A program made the translations under genes and the position numbers. Of a stretch of 64,000 bases of DNA, positions 62,066 through 64,000 are shown in pieces (within the stretch, counting starts at the first letter, position 1; every line of letters starts with the position of its first letter). Location of the stretch: NCBI RefSeq assembly GCF_000737195.2, contig NZ_JALM01000062.1:1-64000 (forward strand), read 5' to 3'. The DNA is from Sciscionella sediminilitoris (GTDB lineage Bacteria > Actinomycetota > Actinomycetes > Mycobacteriales > Pseudonocardiaceae). Under the pieces are notes generated by a model. It worked only from the letters and a program-made list of their open reading frames with translations. It had not been told where the DNA came from and made no database searches.

Positions 62066-62481
62066 CCGAAGCGGCTACCACCGCGAGCTTGCTCGCGACG
62101 GCCCGCGAAGCCCTCGAGCTCTACCACGAGGTGCACACCGACGACGACGGGGCGCTGAGCTTCCAGCACGCCGGGGTGCCGTGCGCCCTGCAGGCCATGC
62201 AGCTCGCCGAAGGACTGGCGGTGCTCTCGCTGACCTGCGTCGTCGGCTGGGACCTTCCCGATGACCCGCAGCGGGCGGAGTTGCTCGCCGAGCGCGCCGG
62301 AGACGGCATGTTCGGCACTCTCGGCCTGGTGCGCACCGAGAAGGGCAGCGACATCACGCTGCGGTACACCTTCCCCGCCGAAGGTCTGGCCGCCCCCGCG
62401 CTCGGCACGGTGCTCATGCTGGTGGTGTCCACCGCATCCCAGCTGCGCAGCGACCTGGTGGAGGAATCAGAAGGGGGATAG
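62062..62481 (+). CDS. YbjN-like / type III secretion chaperone-fold protein
   Basis: A 139-residue small acidic protein of alpha/beta composition. ATG 62062 overlaps the uppS stop by 4 bp. [20 protein letters not shown] and [20 protein letters not shown] suggest the YbjN/T3SS-chaperone-like fold seen in many actinobacterial hypotheticals; that assignment is moderate. It sits where a conserved hypothetical lies next to uppS in mycobacteria. Confidence 0.55.
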   Translation: MTEAATTASLLATAREALELYHEVHTDDDGALSFQHAGVPCALQAMQLAEGLAVLSLTCVVGWDLPDDPQRAELLAERAGDGMFGTLGLVRTEKGSDITLRYTFPAEGLAAPALGTVLMLVVSTASQLRSDLVEESEGG

Positions 62482-63600
62482 GCGCAGCAGCTTGTCGTCC
62501 GCACCGTTCGAGGTGGTGACATAGAGCGCACCATCCGGACCGGTGCGGGCGGCACGCAGCCTCCCGTACGACTCGTTCAGCGCCCCGGGCAGCCGCACCC
62601 GGACGATCGTGCCCTCCCGGGACAGCTGATACAGCAGCAGTTTCTGGCCCTTGAGCGCCACCACGGCCAGCGCGCCGTTCAGCTCACCCCACGAGGGACC
62701 GGAAAGGAAGGTCGCGCCGCAGATCGCCTCGGTGATCCGCCCGGAGGTCCACAGCGGGCGCACCGCGTCCGGGAACCGCGCGGTGTCGGTCATCGGGACA
62801 CTCTCGTCGTAACCGCCCTCGGTGCCGCCTTGGGAGGGATCCCAGCCGAAGTTGCCACCCGGGACATTCCGGTTGATCTCGTCGTCGAAGGACGGACCGT
62901 GCTCGGCGAGGTAGACCTGGCCGGTGCCCGGGCGTACCGCGACACCCTGCACATTGCGGTGACCGTAGGAGAGCACCGGGCTGCCGGGGAACGGATTGCC
63001 CGCGGGCGGCTTCCCGGTGCGCGGATCGAGGCGCAGCACCTTGCCGCCGAGCCCACGACGATCCTGGGCGGCGTCCGCGCGTGCGGCGTCCCCGGTGCCG
63101 ACGAGCAGCATGCCGTCCGGTGCGAAGGTGGGGCGGCACCCCGAATGCCGCCCGCTCGGGTTGAGCGGAAGCCCGGTGAGCAGATCGCCGAACCGTTGCG
63201 CGGACCGTTCGTCGGGGGAGAGCCGCCAGCGCACCAGCCGCACATCGACCGGGGAACCACCCTCGGCGTGCGCCTGGCAGGTGTAGAAGGTGCGGTTGCG
63301 GCCGAAATCCGGATCGAGTGCCAGTCCGAGCAGTCCGCCCTCGCCGACGGCGTACACATCGCCGAGTTCCGCGCGCACCGGGCGGACCTGGCCGTCGGCC
63401 ACCGTGACCAGCGCGCCGGGGCGTTCGGTGATCAGCTGCGCCCCGCTGGGCAGAAAGCCGATGTCCCAGCCGTGTTCGAGGCCACCGGCGAGTTCGGTGA
63501 CCCGCAGCGCGGAGTCCGTTCCCGGTACCGGCGGCGGTTCGCTCGCGGCGTCGCACCCGGCGAGCAGGAGCGCCGCGAGCAGTACCGCGCCGGTACGCAC
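62467..63600 (-). CDS. PQQ-dependent sugar dehydrogenase-like lipoprotein
   Basis: A 377-residue lipoprotein: MRTGAVLLAALLLAGC gives the lipidated Cys at residue 16. The beta-propeller GSDH domain shows DIGFLPSGAQLITERPGALV, SGCRPTFAPDGMLLVGTGDA and LSYGHRNVQGVAVRPGTGQV, as in YliI/aldose sugar dehydrogenases. It probably oxidises aldose sugars at the cell surface with PQQ. GTG 63600, one base after the regulator stop. It overlaps the convergent YbjN-like gene by 15 bp. Confidence 0.85.
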   Translation of the reverse strand: MRTGAVLLAALLLAGCDAASEPPPVPGTDSALRVTELAGGLEHGWDIGFLPSGAQLITERPGALVTVADGQVRPVRAELGDVYAVGEGGLLGLALDPDFGRNRTFYTCQAHAEGGSPVDVRLVRWRLSPDERSAQRFGDLLTGLPLNPSGRHSGCRPTFAPDGMLLVGTGDAARADAAQDRRGLGGKVLRLDPRTGKPPAGNPFPGSPVLSYGHRNVQGVAVRPGTGQVYLAEHGPSFDDEINRNVPGGNFGWDPSQGGTEGGYDESVPMTDTARFPDAVRPLWTSGRITEAICGATFLSGPSWGELNGALAVVALKGQKLLLYQLSREGTIVRVRLPGALNESYGRLRAARTGPDGALYVTTSNGADDKLLRLSPF

Positions 63601-63601
63601 G

Positions 63602-64000
63602 TCAACCTCTCGAGCAGTCCGAGCAGGTGCCGAAGATCTCCACGGTGTGCGCGATGTCGGAGAAGCCGTGCTCGGCCGCGACCCGCTGCGCCCAGGACTC
63701 CACGACCGGGCCCTCGATCTCCACGGTGCGCCCGCAGGAGCGGCACACCAGGTGGTGATGGTGGTGGGCCGAGCAGCGCCGGTAGGTCGCCTCCCCGCTC
63801 GCGGTGTGCAGCACGTCGATCTCCCCGGCCTCGGCGAGCGACTGCAGGGTGCGGTAGACGGTGGTCAGCCCGATGCCCGCGCCCGTGGTGCGCAGCTTCT
63901 CGTGCAGTTCCTGGGCCGAGCGGAACTCCTCGACCTCCTCGAGCAACGCGGTGATCGCGGCCCGCTGCTTCGTCGAACGCTGGCCGACCTTGGGGCTGCT
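63602..64000 (-). CDS. zur: Fur family regulator, Zur/FurB-like (5' end outside window)
   Basis: The 3' part (132 visible residues) of a Fur-family metalloregulator. GIGLTTVYRTLQSLAEAGEI is the DNA-binding helix region. HHHHHLVCRSCGRTVEI and the final CSDCS supply zinc-site residues. The frame is open to base 64000, so the start lies beyond the edge. Its position next to recO/uppS-type genes matches FurB (Zur) of mycobacteria, which controls zinc uptake; that role is inferred. Confidence 0.8.
   Translation of the reverse strand, partial: SSPKVGQRSTKQRAAITALLEEVEEFRSAQELHEKLRTTGAGIGLTTVYRTLQSLAEAGEIDVLHTASGEATYRRCSAHHHHHLVCRSCGRTVEIEGPVVESWAQRVAAEHGFSDIAHTVEIFGTCSDCSRG

Overview
High-GC actinobacterial chromosome. 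The sequence is very GC-rich, uses many GTG starts and 4-bp ATGA/GTGA gene overlaps, and shows several probable leaderless promoters. The right-hand third carries hrcA-dnaJ-rsmE-phoH-ybeY-(CorC-like)-(cytidine-deaminase-like)-era-recO-uppS, ending with a Zur-type Fur regulator. This is the order known from Mycobacterium tuberculosis (Rv2374c down to the Rv2359 area). The gene content fits a Pseudonocardiaceae-like genome, but that placement is an inference.

Left part (1-20 kb). A purine-catabolism pair (xanthine dehydrogenase large subunit, frameshifted in a G6 run and cut by the window edge, and 8-oxoguanine deaminase) is followed by a PepSY/DUF5134 membrane pair and a divergent MarR/SDR pair with two palindromic operators. 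Next come a sugar epimerase-kinase pair, superoxide dismutase, a PPOX-fold protein, a nucleotidyltransferase and an MFS exporter. A Dpp-type ABC importer without ATPase genes lies upstream of a secreted sialidase. A soluble PRC/MgtE_N/CBS protein paired with a DUF1003 membrane protein completes this part.

Middle part (20-37.5 kb). A secreted trypsin-like protease with a clear terminator and a VOC protein lead into a small decayed island (about 21.3-22.7 kb) with a frameshifted DUF6228-like gene, a truncated ORF and a 26-bp tandem duplication. Then come mostly housekeeping genes: acyl-CoA dehydrogenase, FMN reductase, a stress protein, CorA with a short upstream ORF, MaoC, DUF2332, NUDIX, PHP, MarC, a PD-(D/E)XK nuclease, VanZ, nitronate monooxygenase, an amino-acid permease, a zinc-type reductase, and a set of tiny membrane proteins in front of a lone barstar.

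Sulfur block (38.2-47.5 kb, minus strand). One transcription unit runs from a short leader peptide through sulfite reductase, a 50-residue zinc-ribbon protein, CysH (APS-reductase type), CysD, CysN, a sulfonate/sulfate-type ABC importer and sirohydrochlorin chelatase to an enoyl-CoA hydratase. Sulfate is activated by CysDN, APS is reduced by CysH, sulfite by Sir, and the chelatase makes the siroheme for Sir.

Right part (47.6-64 kb). HemW, the heat-shock and ribosome-maturation genes listed above, and between rsmE and phoH a roughly 540-bp gap holding two strong hairpins with C-rich loops that resemble the actinobacterial 6C RNA. A MarR/ClC chloride-transporter pair interrupts the otherwise conserved order just before era. 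No tRNA, rRNA, CRISPR array or insertion sequence was recognised.
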